A stretch of DNA of 64,000 bases from Branchipolynoe longqiensis. Taxonomy: Eukaryota > Annelida > Polychaeta > Phyllodocida > Polynoidae. Shown piece by piece: positions 21,549 to 31,178 of the stretch; position 1 is the first letter of the stretch; every line of letters begins with the position of its first letter. The stretch is taken from the NCBI GenBank assembly GCA_030323885.1, contig CM059187.1, positions 125,038,025 to 125,102,024 of the forward strand, given 5' to 3'. A model generated the notes under the pieces. That model saw only the letters and a program-made list of their open reading frames with translations, had not been told where the DNA came from and searched no databases. Position numbers and translations under genes: made by a program.

Positions 21549-21766
21549 ATTTGTTTCTTTGTTGGGATTTTACATCCTAGCAACATCTAAGGTTATATCA
21601 GTCCACCTTTGGGACTGTTATTGCCACCTGTTGATATTTTTTATTGACAAACTATGTCAGCACTGAGAGTAATTGGGCTTATAACGGACCCCTACAAGTG
21701 GATCCCATTCTGATATGACCTTAGATGTTGCCAGGACGTAAAACTCCAACAACCAACCAACCAACA
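21549..21766. mobile_element. Inverted pair of SINE-1 tails
   Basis: 21549-21603 is a minus-strand SINE-1 tail (ACATCCTAGCAACATCTAAG) and 21708-21766 a plus-strand tail (GACCTTAGATGTTGCCAGGA), separated by about 105 bp of other sequence. Confidence 0.8.
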
Positions 21767-21784
21767 AGTGGAGCACCACTATAA

Positions 21785-22372
21785 AGCGTGCATTCCTTAC
21801 ATGCGGTATGCGGTATGCGGTATGCGAATAGCATGATTCCTTCTACGTGGTATGCAGCATTCGGCGAGGTCTCACACGGGGGTTCCTACCTTTATCCACA
21901 GAAATAGGAATAGTTATCTATGCTTTGGCAATTATAAAGGTAGGAACCCCCATGTGAGACTAATCACTATGTACATGGCACCACCACCACCACCACCACC
22001 ACCACCACTATTACTACTACTACTACTACTACCATATGTTTCCCCTCCACACACACTAATCACTATGTACACGGCACGCCTCTATGCCTGTGTGTCCCCT
22101 CCGCACCCCTGTGTGTGACCGTTCCGTAATGATCTCCTTGTCTAAAACTAATGGACACATGCGACTGATGGTTTCTATTCGCATACCGCTTGCCGCATGC
22201 CTCACCGATGGCTACATGGACCGATCGAGTTGTCGCATTCACATTTGCATTTGCATTCGCATTCGCATACTGCGTGTAAGGAATGTAGCCCATAGGCTTC
22301 AAGGCATTTCGATTTTTTGTCGCATTCGCATTCGCATACCGCATACCGGGTATAAGGAATGTACCCTTAAAT
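21785..22372. mobile_element. Fam-E TIR element copy 2
   Basis: Left GCATTCCTTACATGCGGTAT, right ATACCGGGTATAAGGAATGT; subterminal GGTATGC and GCATTCGCATTC arrays. The interior shares blocks with the 25.3- and 53.3-kb copies (GACCGTTCCGTAATG, CTAATGGACACATG, GGTTTCTATTCGC). Contains ACC/TAC microsatellites (21979-22032) and a nested small inverted repeat at 21869-21960. Confidence 0.8.
21869..21960. mobile_element. 92-bp inverted repeat nested in Fam-E
   Basis: Arms begin GTCTCACACGGGGGTTCCTA and end TAGGAACCCCCATGTGAGAC; 27 bp inverted with one mismatch around a 38-bp loop. A diverged counterpart lies in the 53.3-kb copy near 53533-53585. Confidence 0.75.
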
Positions 22373-22377
22373 CCACC

Positions 22378-22450
22378 ATGACTGCATGCTGTCATCAGCC
22401 AGTACCCATCTTGATATGACCTCAGTACTAGGATGTAAAGTGCCAGCCGA
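22378..22450 (+). mobile_element. SINE-1 tail fragment
   Basis: Contains CCCATCTTGATATGACCTCA and a degraded AGTACTAGGATGTAAA. Confidence 0.6.
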
Positions 22451-22547
22451 CCAATCTGATTCCATAACAATCTCAGGGCATGGACATCACCGCTTCCATC
22501 ATTTGCCACATGTTAAACGACACAGAATGTATTACCATTATTCTTTT

Positions 22548-22772
22548 TGGTACATGAGTTGTTTAAGCAGGGAAATTTCAGTTGCAGATGACTGGTCTTC
22601 CTTCCTCATTCCACTGCTCCTTGCCCTATCCTAGTAATGCCGAGCGTCTGACTAGGAAGTGACAAGTATCAATTTTTAAGTCATTGGTTTGACTCGACCA
22701 GGATTCGAACCCACGGTCCCATGATCTACCAACACGGGAGACGGTCGCTCTAACTCATTCGGCCATCCTGTC
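22548..22772 (-). mobile_element. SINE-1B copy
   Basis: Head on the minus strand (GGCCGAATGAGTTAGAGCGA; GGGTTCGAATCCTGG) as in SINE-1, but the left part reads GGGAAATTTCAGTTGCAGAT...CATTCCACTGCTCCTTG instead of the usual SINE-1 body and tail. The same alternative tail occurs at 37.8, 48.2 and 55.8 kb. Confidence 0.8.
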
Positions 22773-22879
22773 TGTTTAACCATTAACCGTCATAAGCCAC
22801 AAATTAGCACAAGTTTCTAAACAATGTTCTCTAAGGGTGGCCATGTATAAGAATTGTTGTTGTTTTGTTTGTTGTTTGT

Positions 22880-23262
22880 TGGAATTTTACATCCTGGCAA
22901 CATCTAAGGTTTGATTGGTGGTTGCTTTACACCGTGTCGACAGCATATGCCATATTCAAGCCGAGCAACATCTAAGGTCATATCAGGACGGGCACTCACT
23001 TGTGACAGTGCGTCCTCATGGCGACTTTATAGTGCACCCCCACTGGGAAATCAGGCTGCCAGCACCATGACCCGATATCCCACTCAGTCACATTATCCTG
23101 ACACTGAGTTGACCGGTCCTTGCCCTATCCTATTATTAATGCCGAATGCCAAGCTAGGAAGTGACAAGTATCAATTTTGTAAGTCATTGGTTTGACCCAA
23201 CTGAGAATTGAACTCCCGAAATCCTGCATGGGAGACATGCGCTCTCTCGATTTGCCACCACT
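22880..23262 (-). mobile_element. SINE-1 copy interrupted by a 55-bp LINE 3' end
   Basis: Tail at left, degenerate tRNA-like head at right. At 22910-22964 a short minus-strand piece of the LINE tail seen at 24.1 kb (TGATTGGTGGTTGCTTTACA) splits the SINE, bounded by the 13-bp direct repeat GCAACATCTAAGG (22897-22909, 22965-22977). Confidence 0.9.
22910..22964 (-). mobile_element. Severely truncated LINE 3' end
   Basis: Only the last 55 bp of the RNase-H LINE family (compare 24.1 and 61.7 kb), with its own 13-bp target duplication. Confidence 0.85.
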
Positions 23263-23465
23263 TCCGGTATGGATTATTACGATGCACATATAATGGACGA
23301 CTTCCGCTGGGGAAATGGATAAATAATGAAAATTGAATGAAATAAGAAAGTGACCATCAGTGTGTGATGTTGTCTCGGCTAATTCTCAGTAAGCATGAGT
23401 AGCAACTAGTACCTAAATTGCTAGCTTTAGAATGAATGAGTTCTGAAGTTCCACTCAGAAGACTA

Positions 23466-23950
23466 GTTTCGTCTACATACAAGGAAACGAACGAGCTGAT
23501 CGGGCTGCGAAGAAGGCCCTGAACTGTGATCCTGAACCGTGTCTGATCCCTCACTCTGATCTGAAACCACCAATAGCCACCCACATAAAATCCAAATGGC
23601 AACATGAGTGGGATGAAAACATTAATAAACTTAAAGAAATTGAACCATCTGTGGGAAAGCCATCACAGACTCACTGGAGGTCGCCGGGACCAAGTGATCC
23701 TTAGCCGCTGCCGTATTGGCCACTCGTGGCTTACACATGCTTTTCTGCTCAAGGGGGAAGCTCCCCTTGAATGTATTGGGTGTCAGTCCCCGCTGACACT
23801 CAAACACATTTTTACTAAGTTGCGTTGATTTTTTTGCCCTGCGCCAACAGTTCTACACGGCCGACAGTATGCGTGACCTTTTTACTAAGGTAAAACAGGA
23901 AAACATTTTAACCTTTTTGAGGGCAGCTGGATTGTACCACCTCATATAGT
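23466..23950 (+). pseudogene. Non-LTR retrotransposon C-terminus with RNase H remnant
   Basis: The translation starts FVYIQGNERADRAAKKALN, matching the conserved end of LINE-encoded RNase H (GNE-AD--AK), as found in I/Jockey-group LINEs. Further on, in another frame, come LSRCRIGHSWLTHAFLLKGE and CIGCQSPLTLKHI, the Cys/His-containing tail typical of such elements. At least two frame changes (near 23650-23690 and near 23820) and in-frame stops break it, so it is inactive. The reverse transcriptase is absent (5' truncation). Clade placement is an inference. Confidence 0.88.
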
Positions 23951-24177
23951 TTACTAAATAGATTCTATCATTTATTAATTAAACTTTTTTTTTTCTATGG
24001 GAATTTGTTTCCCTTGACCACAAATATATGATTGTGAGCTTTCTAATTTAATGAGTGTCTATTGGCACATAATTGATTGTCTGCCTGGTTTGAACAAAAA
24101 ACAAACATTTCTCGTGGTGAATATGGCCTATGCTGCCGACCCGGTGTAAAACAACCACCAATCAATCAATCAATCAG
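23951..24177 (+). mobile_element. 3' UTR and (ATCA)n tail of the RNase-H LINE
   Basis: Contains ATGGGAATTTGTTTCCCTTG and TGCCGACCCGGTGTAAAACA and ends in ATCAATCAATCAATCA. A copy in reverse orientation is at 61.7-61.9 kb, and shorter pieces at 22.9 and 31.1 kb. Confidence 0.9.
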
Positions 24178-24189
24178 TTCCATCTACAA

Positions 24190-24206
24190 CCACCAGAGGG
24201 CGGATT
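24190..24206 (+). promoter_or_regulatory. CTCF-like motif
   Basis: CCACCAGAGGGCGGAT resembles the CTCF consensus CCASYAGRKGGCRS. Motif similarity only. Confidence 0.25.
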
Positions 24207-24354
24207 GGCGGTGAAATCATCTATTGAATTAACTGTTATTTGCGCAAATGGATTACGTGACTAAATCGGTGAATAGTTTATAACCATGTGTTATAGTTTA
24301 TAACCATAAGTCCTTTCTCCGCGTCATACTACGATGAAAGAAGCACACATTGCA

Positions 24355-24578
24355 GATGATATATATGAATATGAATATATATATGAATATATATATGAAT
24401 ATATATATATGAATATATATATGAATATATATATTTGAATATATATATGAATATATATAGAATATATATATGAATATATATATGAATATATATATGAATA
24501 TATATATATGAATATATATGAATATATATATATTCATTTATATTCATAGATATATATTCATATATATATATGGATAGT
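24355..24578. repeat. ATATATGA microsatellite array
   Basis: Repeated GAATATATATATGAATATAT with slight period changes; a smaller related tract lies at 24868-24909. Ile/Tyr-rich frames are artefacts. Confidence 0.95.
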
Positions 24579-25040
24579 GATAAACCCCTTTATCGCGGGT
24601 AATATTACTAATAAGCTCTGTTGTGGTTCCTTACCCTCCCCCCCGCAAATGGGGTGGGTTGGGGGAGACCAGCATGCACTTCGCCCCCCCCCCCCCAATC
24701 CTCTGGGGCGGAGGATGCTTTCGCCACTCGGTGGGAGCAGTTTTCTGACATCACAATTCACATAGTGCCAGGTTGTTTGATATATGTTGATAACTATAAT
24801 AATAATATAATATATAACGGAAACAATTGTTTAACGCCTCGACCTCGGCCTCTATTTCCTCCAAAGGTCTTCATATATATATATTCATATATATATTCAT
24901 ATATATATGTAAGCAAGCGAAGGCAGTAGTAATGAGAGTAAGGGCGATATTAGGTTATTCCAATTGCACAAGCATAATGAAGACATTATAAACAGTCATC
25001 CTTAATGAATAGCAGAGATGCACAAGCATCCATATCGGTC
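24579..25040. other. C/G-rich runs and AT tracts, nothing coding
   Basis: C-runs at 24639-24645 and 24684-24696. No gene recognised. Confidence 0.4.
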
Positions 25041-25051
25041 ATAATAATAAT

Positions 25052-25092
<41 letters not shown>
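25041..25092. repeat. TAA then TA microsatellite
   Basis: A TAA run followed by about 17 TA units. Confidence 0.95.
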
Positions 25093-25093
<1 letters not shown>

Positions 25094-25321
25094 TGGTCTG
25101 GAATATTTTTAATGCGCATTGTTTTCGTGGGGCCGCTGTTATCATTGCCAATACAATACCAGCGAAGTGAATTAACACAGTCTTTGAACCATCCCAGGAT
25201 CTCAGATGCAAAAGTGATCAGAAATCCTGCACAAATAGCCTCCCGTGTTTGTCTTTTCCCTGATTTCCAGTAATGGCCACCAAAAAAGCTTGCCCATTTT
25301 ACCGACCCATCCACTCACACA

Positions 25322-25657
25322 ACTAAAGTCAATGGGGGTGATTCCTTACGTCCGAATGCGAATGCGAATGCAAATGCAAATGCAAATGCGGCAACTCGAT
25401 CAGTCCCTGTAGCGATCGGTGCGGCATGCGGCATGCAGTATGCGAATAGAAATGTCAGTCGCACTTGTCCATTAGTTTTAGACGAGGAGAGGCGACTGAG
25501 CATTACGGAACGGTCACACACAAGGGTGCAGAGGGGAAACATATGGTAGTGGTGGTGGTGGGGTTACGGGTTCGCATACCGCGTAGAAGGAATCCTCCCA
25601 TTCGCATACCGCATGCCGCATACCGCATACCATGTGTAAGGAATCTTAGCTTAATGC
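25322..25657. mobile_element. Fam-E TIR element copy 3
   Basis: Right end TGTGTAAGGAATCTTAGCTT matches the Fam-E TIR; the left end GATTCCTTACGTCCGAATGC is partial. The interior is inverted relative to copy 2 (CATTACGGAACGGTCACACA). Arrays of GAATGC, GCGGCAT and GCATACC units flank the centre. Confidence 0.8.
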
Positions 25658-25685
25658 AAATATAATATTCGCTGAGTTCGGCATA

Positions 25686-26372
25686 TGAGCCTGTCTCAAA
25701 AGGTGCTAACTCTTCATCTTTTTTGTCCATTGTAACGATTGACACAAAACAGTACAGAAACGGTTACACTGAAAACACAAGGACATTTGCTTCAAATCAA
25801 TATGTATTCTATTGGGATTATGAAACACCATGTAAACAACAAATCAGTTTATCCTGAGCAAATGCATAAGTAGATAGTATGTTGATCGTTACACTAGACA
25901 AAGTTGTGTCCCATATTGCTAAAGGCCCTGTCACATTACGGCGTATGGTGGGAGCGTATGGCGGCGTAGCGGCATTACGTCATATACGTCGGCATACGCC
26001 GCATACGCTACTCATACGCTACTCATACGCTACTCATACGCCGCCAGTGCCGCAACATGCCGGCGTATGTGAAGCGTATGAGGCATACGCCGCCATACGC
26101 TTTCATAAATTCGTCCGTCCAATTTTTTTTGTGCATGCTCAAAAAAACACGACCTATGAGGGCGTATGGCCCATAATGTCAAAAAAATGTCACAGCACGC
26201 TCCCATACGCTCCCATACGCTCCTCATACGCTCCTCGTACGCTCCTCATAGGTCCCCCATACGCTCAAACACACCCGAAAGTGGCACCAGCACGGCGTAC
26301 GTAGGTTTTCAATACGCTCCCGCCATACGCCGTAATGTGACAGCCCCTTTAGCACCTTTTGAGACAGTCTCA
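25686..26372. mobile_element. Fam-H TIR element H1 containing Fam-B copy B2
   Basis: Starts TGAGCCTGTCTCAAAAGGTG and ends CACCTTTTGAGACAGTCTCA with TA on both sides (25684-25685, 26373-26374). Alignment by eye with the uninterrupted copy at 63.1 kb shows that 25922-26349 is an insertion and that the original element was about 250 bp. Confidence 0.92.
25922..26349. mobile_element. Fam-B TIR element B2, nested in H1
   Basis: Starts AAGGCCCTGTCACATTACGG and ends CCGTAATGTGACAGCCCCTT. The TIR homology extends over more than 30 bp through GGAGCGTATG. The interior is an imperfect palindrome of CATACGC units with the centre TTTTGTGCATGCTCAAAAAA. The empty-site comparison with 63.1 kb supports insertion next to TA. 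428 bp. Confidence 0.92.
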
Positions 26373-26379
26373 TATGTTA

Positions 26380-26757
26380 TTGAAGTTGCATATTCCGATG
26401 GTCATGACCTTCTGCTATATATGTATTTTTTAGATAGAAGTTCATTTTAAGTTGATCGTTATTATCTGTTTTTTAAATATATTGATTGAAGCAATATTTA
26501 TTTTAAGCGGTAAACTTTGGATATATTCGAAGGTGAAAACATACAACATAAGGTGGGTGTGCACATCGAACAACTGTGCCACATAGACTTCACACAGCAG
26601 TGACAGGTTATATTAAATTGACTTAACCTTCCTTCTTTCTGTTCAGCAATAAATGCATAAAGAGTGCATCGGTATCTAAGGCTCATGTGCGATCAAATCT
26701 AGGAAGTGTTTTAAGTTTAGAAAATGTGATGCTTTCATCATCGGATTATACTGTGTT
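26380..26757 (-). mobile_element. Fam-C element, full length but diverged
   Basis: Left TTGAAGTTGCATATTCCGAT, right ATCATCGGATTATACTGTGT; interior collinear with the other Fam-C copies on the minus strand (TATTAAATTGACTTAACCTT). Confidence 0.75.
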
Positions 26758-27645
26758 AATTAATATTGCTGAGTTTCCCTTTGCAGTTCGAAGCCTCCCA
26801 CACCCTCCCTTTTCCCCACACTCACCCTCCTCGCTGCCCACCCACCCACCCACCCGCCCGCTCGCCCGCCCGGCACCTCCGACAGCCACTCATTTTTGTT
26901 GTAGTTTTAAAACCGCACGTGTCACAACAGGTATGTGTGCCTCTCAGCACTTGATGGAACTTCAAAGTGAGACGTTATTGAGCCGCTCCTCTTTGATCCC
27001 GTTTCACTAAACAATTCAACGCGAAAATCCACCAACAATAAACAACCAAAAAAACACCCCACAACAGTTAATTTTCAAAAGTGTTTTAAGACATAGCTTT
27101 TTACATAATACACTTTCCTTGCAGATCGCGTCAGTAAAAGACTGTACAGAGCATGCTATGTGAGGGTATTTATTGGGGGCGGAGTGGATAGCGGGGTGGA
27201 GCTAGGGGAGGAGAGCTTTTGTCACTTTGGTGTAGCGAAAAGATGTTGTCAACTATATACATATGTAGTAAGAAGCGGCACCCATTCCCCCCACCGCCAC
27301 CCTTTGGTATGGCATATATGGGCGTGGCCCGGCCGGCGCAACACCTGATACATGTGGTTTAAACTCTCATTGTCAAAGCTATCGGGTTAATGTTAACCCG
27401 CAGGCAGAGCCTTAATTTAATACCGCCTGTCCTTGCCCGTCTTTGGTCGCTGTGTAATCGGTGTCCGTACCCCCGAAAAGGGTCGGATAGGTTGGCGCGC
27501 GATTCTTGTTGCATGCGACGAGTGCGTGGTAGGGATGGCTGCGCGAGCCTTGTATCCTGTGGCAGTGGTGGGCGGCGGAAGGGGGGGGGGGGGGCTTAGA
27601 TGGCCGGGTTTTTGATAAGGTGTGGTGTGTGATAGTGTATTTCTG
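26758..27645. other. No gene recognised; C-rich patch and G-run
   Basis: CCCACCCACCC-type repeat at 26837-26872, G-run at 27579-27594. Frames in 27390-27615 are GC-driven and unconvincing. Confidence 0.4.
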
Positions 27646-27647
27646 TA

Positions 27648-27689
27648 TGTATATATATATATATATATATATCTATATATATATATATA
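27648..27689. repeat. TA microsatellite
   Basis: Interrupted TA repeat immediately left of the best-preserved Fam-F element. Confidence 0.9.
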
Positions 27690-27935
27690 TGATGTATAAC
27701 GAAATATGTGAGTATAAAAATACGAAGGGAATTGTTTCCAAAAATTTCCCGACGCGAGTGAAGTATTCAGGGTAGGTGGGTACCGCGCGCAGCCGGGGGT
27801 GGCGCCACCAGTCACGAGATGGAGGAGGCAGTATAGTATGTATTGTAATAATAACAATAATTAGGACATAATAGTAATAAGGAGGGGTTAATTCCCTTCC
27901 ACGCCTTTATACTCGCATAATGCGTTATACATCAC
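27690..27935. mobile_element. Fam-F element with both TIRs
   Basis: Left TGATGTATAACGAAATATGT then GAGTATAAAAATACGAAGGG; right, on the other strand, GTGATGTATAACGCATTATG then CGAGTATAAAGGCGTGGAAG: inverted ends of about 45 bp with scattered differences. The interior includes the palindromic core GTGGCGCCACCAGTCACGAG. Length 246 bp. A TA microsatellite adjoins the left end. Non-coding. The class is unknown: it behaves like a palindromic MITE. Confidence 0.85.
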
Positions 27936-28078
27936 ATTACTATAGTTATTACCATTGTTATTCTCTGTAAGGCTCCACACTTGACTGGTGGCACCACCTG
28001 CGGCCCACCTCCCCTTCAACAGGTGTCGACAAGTGTCAGTCGCACCGGAGGATTTATATACATATATATATATATACA
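27936..28078 (-). mobile_element. Fam-F related module sharing the preceding TIR
   Basis: Collinear on the minus strand with 62.93-63.08 kb: CCGGTGCGACTGACA, GTGGTGCCACCAGTCAAG, CTTACAGAGAATAACAA, then the Fam-F TIR at 27890-27935. A TA-rich tract follows at 28055-28080. Confidence 0.65.
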
Positions 28079-28259
28079 TATAATCTGCAAGGGGTTTCAA
28101 CATATATTAAAAAAGCTGACACTGTGTGATGTCAGGTTCTCTGTCGAATATGGGAAGTATATAATATACATATATATAAAGTCGTGGCGACGTGGCCTAT
28201 TCTCTGTGGGGTATAGTCAGATAGTTGCGCAACAGTCTCCAAATCTGACTAAACTCAAC

Positions 28260-28365
28260 TTGCAGGGAGGGAGGGGTGGGGTGATGAGGGGTGCCGGATG
28301 CGGGGGTGGGGGTGAAAGACCGTGAGGAGGTGGGGGCGAAAGAGTGGGATGGGGGGGGGGTGTTG
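28260..28365. repeat. G-rich tract
   Basis: Multiple G-runs including GGGGTGGGGGT and a 9-10 G run: quadruplex potential on the plus strand. Confidence 0.8.
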
Positions 28366-28407
28366 ACTTGTTACTTCTATGATCAACGCCGACGGAGACA
28401 TATATTT

Positions 28408-28458
28408 CGCTCTGTGAATACCAAATGCATATTATATGCACCTGGTATTCACAGAGCG
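28408..28458. other. Compound hairpin between G-rich and C-rich tracts
   Basis: Perfect 15-bp arms CGCTCTGTGAATACC / GGTATTCACAGAGCG enclose a 21-nt loop that itself contains TGCATAT-TATATGCA. Both stems are perfect. Confidence 0.85.
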
Positions 28459-28461
28459 GAA

Positions 28462-28795
28462 CCACCCCTTCATCCTCCCCTCTCCCCTCCCCTTTTTCTC
28501 CTCTCCCCCTCTCCCGCTGCCCCTCTCTCCCCCTCTTCTCCTCCCCCCCTCCCCTCTGACACCTATTCTCCTTTCTACCCCCGTCCCCTCCATGCCCCTC
28601 CCCTCCCTCCTCCCCTCTCCCCTCACTCCTCCCCCACTCCCCTCTCCCCCTCTCCCCCTCCACTCTGCCCCCCTTCTGCCTCCTCCCGCCCTCCCGCCCT
28701 CCCACCACCCCTTCCATTCCCCCTCCCCCATCTCCCTCCCCCTCCTCCCTCCACCCCCCACCCCCCCTCCTTCCTCCCCCTTTCCGCCCAAAATC
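28462..28795. repeat. C/T-rich low-complexity tract
   Basis: Almost pure pyrimidine on the plus strand (CCCCTCTCCC words). Antisense Gly/Arg/Glu-rich frames up to 207 codons are artefacts. Confidence 0.92.
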
Positions 28796-29294
28796 CCTTT
28801 TCCTACCGGATCCACTGACATTCAACTTTGATCCACACAAACAAGCCTCTGAAACTTAAACCGCGCCGATTCTCAATCAGCATTCCCTTCCAAGTCATTC
28901 ATTCTCTCCACCTGTGAATAGTTTCACCAACAAACCAGCCACCGCACCGTGAAATCAAGAATCTAATCATACTTCTTAAACACGGATCGCAATTTACACA
29001 AGTAACTCCGTATCTGTGTCCAGCATTGTGGAAAGCCCAGTCTGATGAGGAGACGGCCTACCTTAATTCTTGTTGCGGTGTTGCTGTTGTGGAAGTACCT
29101 GCAGGTTTCAGTACACGGGCAGTGCTTTGGTTGTGTGTGCAATCACCTACACACACCTGTGCCTTTAGAGTTAAACGCGATGTCTGAGTGAGTGGCGCCT
29201 CTTTGAGCTGTGTCTTTGCCAATGACAATTGTCGGGATCTTACCGGCGTCAGAAACTTGCCGGTGTCAGGAACTTACTTAACATCCGGGGCCTA
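28796..29294. other. No recognisable feature
   Basis: Single-copy in this window; no gene evidence. Confidence 0.4.
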
Positions 29295-29897
29295 TTAAAG
29301 CTGCATAGTCCTATGATTGAAAGCATCACATTTTCAAATTCAAACCACTTTGATCCTCTATATCTAACTAGGATACTTATTAAGCATTTCCGAGTCAAAG
29401 CAAAGACTTAAAAAAATTATACTTGTTGCTTCCTAGCCAGGCGCTCGGCATTGTTAACATAGGGCAAGGATGGGTCGGCTCAGTGTCAGGATAATGTGAC
29501 TGAGTGGGATATCAGGTCATGGTGCTGGTGGCCTGGTCTCCCAGTAGGGCAGCACTATAAAGCCACCATGAGTGCGCACTGTCACAAGTCAGTTCCCGTC
29601 TTGATATGACCTTAGATGTTGTCAGGACGTAAAACTCCAACAATCAACCACTATTAAGCATTTGTTGCTACTAAGCCAATTTACTATACCTGTTTCTGCT
29701 GAAGCCTTCGGTGTCAGAATTTTGTATGTGCTTGCCAACATTAATTTGACGTGTTTTCACTTCAAATATCTCCAAAGTTAGCCAGTTAAGATAAAATCTA
29801 CTTTAAGCTAGAGTAAAGTAAATTATAACGACCAACTTTTATGTATTTATCTAAGGAAATGGCAGAAACTCAAAACCATCGGACTATTCAGCTTTAA
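29295..29897 (+). mobile_element. Fam-C element interrupted by a SINE-1 insertion
   Basis: Left TTAAAGCTGCATAGTCCTAT, right CATCGGACTATTCAGCTTTA. 29390-29651 is a SINE-1 body inserted between duplicated host sequence TATTAAGCATTT (29378-29389 and 29652-29663). Confidence 0.93.
29390..29651 (+). mobile_element. 5'-truncated SINE-1 inside Fam-C
   Basis: Begins in the sequence just after box B (CGAGTCAAAGCAAAGACTTA), so the pol III promoter is missing, and ends GATGTTGTCAGGACGTAAAA. Clean 12-bp target duplication. Confidence 0.92.
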
Positions 29898-29939
29898 TGA
29901 AACTCACACAAGCAAAAGGCGCATTCCCGACCACACACC

Positions 29940-30182
29940 AACACACACACATATGTATATACATATATGTGTGGTATAATCTATTATACGAATATAAACT
30001 GGCGGAGGCCTGCATACTATAATTATTATTATTTTATTATTGTACGACTTCATAATTATTCGCCTGTCTGTTTTGTATGTGTATTTGCTGTGAGCCAGCA
30101 CCCTTCCAGCGCTGCTGCCGCCCTCACCGCCTAGATCGCTCACTACAGCCAGCCATATGTGCCAATACACGCCCATATATAT
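29940..30182 (+). mobile_element. Degenerate Fam-F module
   Basis: TGTGGTATAATCTATTATAC then GAATATAAACTGGC resembles the Fam-F left TIR next to CA/TA repeats. Right end unresolved. Confidence 0.4.
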
Positions 30183-30336
30183 GTAAATATAATATGCAGG
30201 TTCAACTTAAAATCACTACACCAGATATCGCTTTCTTTTAATATCCCCTGCTGTTGTGCTGGGAAACTTCTTCAAATAATCACCTCCTCATGGATTAAAA
30301 AAAACATAACCCACAAACATCTTTTGATGTTGATGA

Positions 30337-30668
30337 CCAGACGGGATGGCCGAATGAGTTAGAGTGTCCGTCTCCCGTGCTGGTAGATCATGGGGTCGTG
30401 GGTTCGAACCCTGGTCGAGTCAAACCAATGACTTAAAAGTTGATACTTGTCACTTCCTAGCCTGGCGCTTGGCATTATTAGGATAGGACAAGGACTGCTT
30501 GGCTCAGTGTCAGGATAATGTGACTGAGTGGGATATCAGGTCATGGTGCCGGCGGCCTGGTTTCCCAGTGGGACAGCACTATAAAGTCGCCATGAGTGCG
30601 CACTGTCACAAGTCGGTACCCGTCCTGACCGTAGCTGTTGCTAGCTCGTAAAACAACAAACCAACAAA
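30337..30668 (+). mobile_element. SINE-1, essentially full length
   Basis: Head GACGGGATGGCCGAATGAGT, box B GTGGGTTCGAACCCTGG, body CAGTGTCAGGATAATGTGAC, tail ending AAAACAACAAACCAACAA. Flanking TTTTGATGTTGATGA / ATTTGAGGTTGATTA look like a decayed target duplication. A good seed for the family consensus. Confidence 0.92.
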
Positions 30669-30899
30669 TTTGAGGTTGATTATTGACGCCTGTACCAGTA
30701 CATAGACATACACAAACAGTCTATTTAGTTTGATTCTTGGTCTAGCTGATTAATTGATCAATGCATCCTACATGTGTGATTGGTCTATATTATTTCAACT
30801 CGTCTTATACTGAATATTGGTCTGACTAGCAGGTACATTTGCTATGCTAATTGATTGCCTTTTATGTCGCATTCTGCTGTGCGAAAAGACTTTAATATA

Positions 30900-31094
30900 C
30901 AGTAAAACCTCTCTAATGGGACTGACTTTAAGTGGTCCATTTAGGGAGGTGGTCAGTTTAGGGAGGTTTTGTTTACCACTACCGTTTTACAGTTACAATG
31001 ATATTGTATGGGAGATCGTTTGGGACCCAAATAAAGCGATCGATAGAGGGGAGTGGTCAATCTGTGGAGGTGGTCGGTTAGAGAGGTTTTACTG
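30900..31094. mobile_element. Fam-P TIR element P4
   Basis: CAGTAAAACCTCTCTAATGG to GGTTAGAGAGGTTTTACTG with TA flanks. Internal TTTAGGGAGGTGGTCAGTTT. Confidence 0.92.
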
Positions 31095-31178
31095 TAGTTG
31101 TCTGCAGTGCGTTTCCTATGTTGCCGTGAATATGGTTGCTGTCGACATGGGGTAAAGCAATCACTAATCAATTAATCA
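31095..31178 (+). mobile_element. RNase-H LINE 3' tail fragment
   Basis: GTTGCCGTGAATATGGTTGC, CGACATGGGGTAAAGCAATC and AATCAATTAATCAA resemble the LINE tail at 24.1 kb. It abuts Fam-P P4. Confidence 0.75.

Noticed and set aside
28217..28840. Gly/Arg-rich and Pro-rich open frames
   Set aside because: Pyrimidine-tract composition artefact.
30339..30425. tRNA-Ser/Leu gene
   Set aside because: Box A and box B are good, but the same block heads about 20 dispersed copies with a common body and tail (SINE-1).
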